DNA of 64,000 bases from Allodiplogaster sudhausi (Eukaryota; Nematoda; Chromadorea; Rhabditida; Diplogasteridae), in contig CALZFC010000020.1 in NCBI GenBank assembly GCA_945643635.1, forward strand, positions 2,737,001-2,801,000, written 5' to 3'. This document shows positions 61,300-64,000 of the stretch, piece after piece. The position numbers and the translations under genes were made by a program. Positions within the stretch are counted from its first letter, which is position 1, and each line of letters opens with the position of its first letter. The notes below the pieces were generated by a model. The model was given only the letters and a program-made list of their open reading frames with translations, was not told the DNA's origin and did no database searches.

Positions 61300-62176
61300 T
61301 AGCAGCTAAGGATAGCATGGTAATTGCTAAATCGGGTTCGAGAATTTGACCGAGATCTAGGAAACTGTGAACTTTCTGTATGTGTCCTTTGTCCATTTCC
61401 TTGTGGAGAAGTAGCATTTGAATGAATGATGCACAGATTTTGTGGCATTCATGAATAATATTTACCTTCTTTGTGTTTCACAGCAGTGCATCGGGCCGGA
61501 ATCGAAATAGACGGCATTATATTCGAGCGGAGAAAGGACATTTCGTAAAGCGGGGGAAATAACTAGTTTCATAGTTCATTTCTTGGGTCACAATCATAAT
61601 TATAACGAATAATTCTATTCCCAAACCTCATATATTTCTCGAAATAATTAAATAAATAATTATTTTTCATGTTGAATAGAACGGGGATTTTCACAGCAGG
61701 AAGAAAAATTCTGACACTGTTAGTAATAGTAAAGGTTTTTGAAACTCGTAGTCCATGCTTCTGGCGTGAGCAAATTTTGTCCGTTCCCAGAGCTTGACAG
61801 TTTCTGCTTTCTCTCTCTGTCTCTCGAGTGATAAAGTGAGGTTGAAATAGAGGGAGAGATTGAAATAGAAAGAAAGAGGCTGAGATAGAGATTGAAAGAG
61901 GCTGCGTGTTCTTATTGCCGATTGGCCTGCGTGAAGCGTTATTGCCGATTTAATGCCTCCTCCATTTTCCAAATCGGCAATAACGCCTCACCCCTAAAGT
62001 TGACCTACTTATTATTTTTTCGGCAATAAGAGCACGTAGCCATTCAAATAGAGAGAGAGAGAGAGGGAAAGAGTGATAAAGAGAAAGAGAGCGAGAAAGA
62101 CATTGAAAGGGAGAGCGAGAAATTGGGAGAGCGAGAGATTTGAAGAGCGATAGATTGAAAATTATTGAGAGAGATA

Positions 62177-62216
<40 letters not shown>

Positions 62217-62302
62217 TAAAGAGAAAGAGATCGAGAATGACACTGAAAGGGAGAGCGAGAAATTGGGAGAGCGAGAGATTGAAAATTATTGAGAGAGATA
62301 TT

Positions 62303-62347
<45 letters not shown>

Positions 62348-62895
62348 TAGAAGGACTGGAAAATAAGATGATCTTGCTCTTCTCTCATTGTCATTCTTGC
62401 TCTTTTGATGCTTCCAAGTGCACGGACATGTGACCTTTGATCTTGAAAGTCTTCACATTGATTTTCCCCAACTCTTCACTTCTATTTCTCCTTGCTCGGT
62501 CGCTTTCTACCCCTTTCTTGCTAACTATCGCTTCTTTTCATCTTTCTCTCTCTCTGTCTCTTTTTTTCCTTATATTTGCGCTCTCTTTCTCAATTTCGCT
62601 TTCTCTTTTACGTAGTCTTCTCACAATCAGTCATTTACATTCCAATGTTCTCACGCTACTTGAGATACAGCTGTTACTTGCACAGATGTAGACGCCCTTT
62701 TCCTTTTTTTCAAATAATATATCAGTAACGCAGTGCATTAAAACTGGTTAAGTATTCCAAAATTTTTTTAACTTGAGTTGTCAGTACCAAATTTTATCTT
62801 TAAACTTCTCTAGAGGTTTACCACCTCGATAACTCTTGATTCATCATGACAAAATCCAGATGCTGTTGATAAACACCGTTGCCTATTTTCAAAAG
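61300..62895. other. Spacer K-L: nested palindrome and GA tracts
   Basis: 61,903-62,037 is a nested inverted repeat (CTTATTGCCGA...TCGGCAATAAG outside; GCGTTATTGCCGATTT...AAATCGGCAATAACGC inside). 62,050-62,345 is GA-rich and contains two similar ~110-bp blocks. No gene seen. Confidence 0.6.
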
Positions 62896-64000
62896 ATGAG
62901 AGTTGTAGTCGAATCTGCAATGTTGTTAATAGTTTTTCTCGCTCATTCCCTGGATGCGCTCAAGTTCATGGCGTACAGTCCAATGTTCGGCAGGAGTCAT
63001 TCTAACTTCGTCGGCAAGCTCGCTGACATTCTCGTTGACGCCGGTCACGAAGTGGTGTGCATTACACTCATTCGTTATAACAGACAGGTGAGAGGGTGTA
63101 AGGGTGAACCTGAAAGAATGAAAATGATACGAGAAGATGCGACGTAGAGAAAATGAAGCGACCGGAGGTAGAGAGAAGCAGAAGTGATTGAGAGTGAGCG
63201 AGTGTGAGAGTAAGAGAAGGAAAGAAAGCAAAGAGCCAGACAGAGAGAGGTAGAGAGTGATAGAGAGAGTGAGTGAGAGAGAGAGAGTGTGTGTGTGTGT
63301 GAGAGAGAGAGAATGAGAGATGTACTTCCAGGTGTACGTGATGCCGGTGGTGAACAAGAAGATGGGCATTGTGGGTTCGGAGCGAGCGCGAGTCCTCACG
63401 CTGCCCCAGTCGGCGGCTGCTCTCTCGCTCGAGCAGAAGATGGAGCAGGAAGGTGGCTTCAATCACGACGCGTGGCGGGCCGGCTCCATGTTCAAGCTCA
63501 TCGGCGTATGTCAAATCAGATTTATCTTTCTATTTATTTTGCGATTTAAATTTAAGATGAAGAAGAACAGTTATATTGTGTCTACCTCTTAATCTCTCAC
63601 CGCAACCACAGAGTACACATGTACATATATGTACATATTACTGTTTGCATTACAGGTTTTGACCGATCTTACTGATATGTGGATCGCGCAGTGCGACGGT
63701 AAAATTTTTTTAAGAAAACAAATTCTACATTGGCAAGCTTTTTTTTCTTTTTTTTTTTTTACTAATAAAATTCGATCGACAAATAAAATCCGTTAGGAGA
63801 TTTTGATTATCATTTCCGTTATCTACTCGACGAGAGCTTTCAAATGGTATATAGCTTATTTCATATTCCCTTGTTAGTCGTATTTATTTTACTAGGCCAA
63901 TGAATTATATCATTTATCCTGTTATAGACGTGGGACGAGATAATGTCTCGCCGTCCGAAGACGGTCCTCTTGTCGATTGGATCAGTCACAAAGAGCATTT
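62896..64000 (+). pseudogene. UGT gene L, 5' exons joined to intron 8/E9, runs off window
   Basis: E1 62896-63054 (signal peptide, PMFGRSHSNFVGKLADIL), E2 63332-63505 (174 nt, intact, EQKMEQEGGFNHDAW) and E3 63656-63698 are canonical. About 33 bp after E3 the sequence switches at 63,731 to intron 8 of gene K (GGCAAGCTTTTTTTTC) and continues, apparently identical except for T-run length, into E9 from 63928 to the window end. E4-E8 are therefore missing. Either a deletion or conversion joined the halves, or the assembly is collapsed here. The E9 stretch in the window ends before the position of the K stop codon. Confidence 0.75.

Noticed and set aside
62044..62394. 116-codon minus-strand frame
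   Set aside because: GA/CT repeat translated; no domain.

Overview
The window is nuclear DNA from a metazoan, almost certainly a nematode. Genes are split into many small exons with GT/GC..AG introns and TTTCAG-like acceptors, and the proteins resemble nematode UDP-glucuronosyltransferases (UGTs), including a C-terminal block of the form ARR..AMIANRPFS..FQYYLLDVIAA. AG/CT microsatellites and small inverted-repeat transposons are dense. The species cannot be named from the sequence alone.

Layout. 1-30,000 and 30,600-38,450 (minus strand): a tandem array of UGT paralogues sharing one 12-exon design, called E1 (signal peptide plus sugar-acceptor start) to E12 (C-terminal TM anchor). In order: A (1-1045, 3' end outside the window), B (1684-4613, intact, 535 aa), C (5170-10525, intact, 535 aa, two TA-flanked inverted-repeat elements in introns), D (11148-14652, frameshifted at E6), an E12 fragment (16187-16294), E (16925-19877, several lesions), F (20828-29967, E2 split by a 5,187-bp transposon carrying acyl-CoA synthetase-like exons) and G (30605-33866). 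Two more near-identical copies of only the N-terminal half of G (E1-E6) lie upstream of it as a 2.29-kb tandem repeat ending near 38,905. 38,905-41,350 holds a retrotransposon relic, a palindromic insertion and a second copy of a block also found at 14.8-15.6 kb. 41,358-45,173 (minus): a complete 11-exon G-protein alpha subunit, 364 aa. 45.2-50.3 kb: no gene seen, microsatellite-rich. 50,298-56,362 (plus): a complete, divergent 14-exon UGT (J, 520 aa). 57,516-61,299 (plus): UGT K, a pseudogene related to the minus-strand array. 62,896-64,000 (plus): UGT L, rearranged and running off the window.

Biology. The UGTs are predicted ER type I membrane enzymes with an N-terminal acceptor-binding half (E1-E6), a C-terminal UDP-sugar-binding half (E8-E11) and a TM anchor with a KxKxx-type tail (E12). 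The locus is a birth-and-death cluster. The 3' halves, including one short intron, are homogenised between genes even across strands, while the 5' halves diverge. About half the members carry visible lesions. The most unusual features are the transposon that captured acyl-CoA synthetase exons and landed in a UGT exon with a clean 2-bp duplication, and the triplicated N-terminal half module upstream of one shared C-terminal half.

Coordinates of exons were derived by hand from splice motifs and by exon-length agreement among paralogues (E2 174, E3 43, E4 90, E5 111, E6 155, E7 63, E8 69, E9 229, E10 122, E11 101, E12 286 nt). No alignment or search was run.
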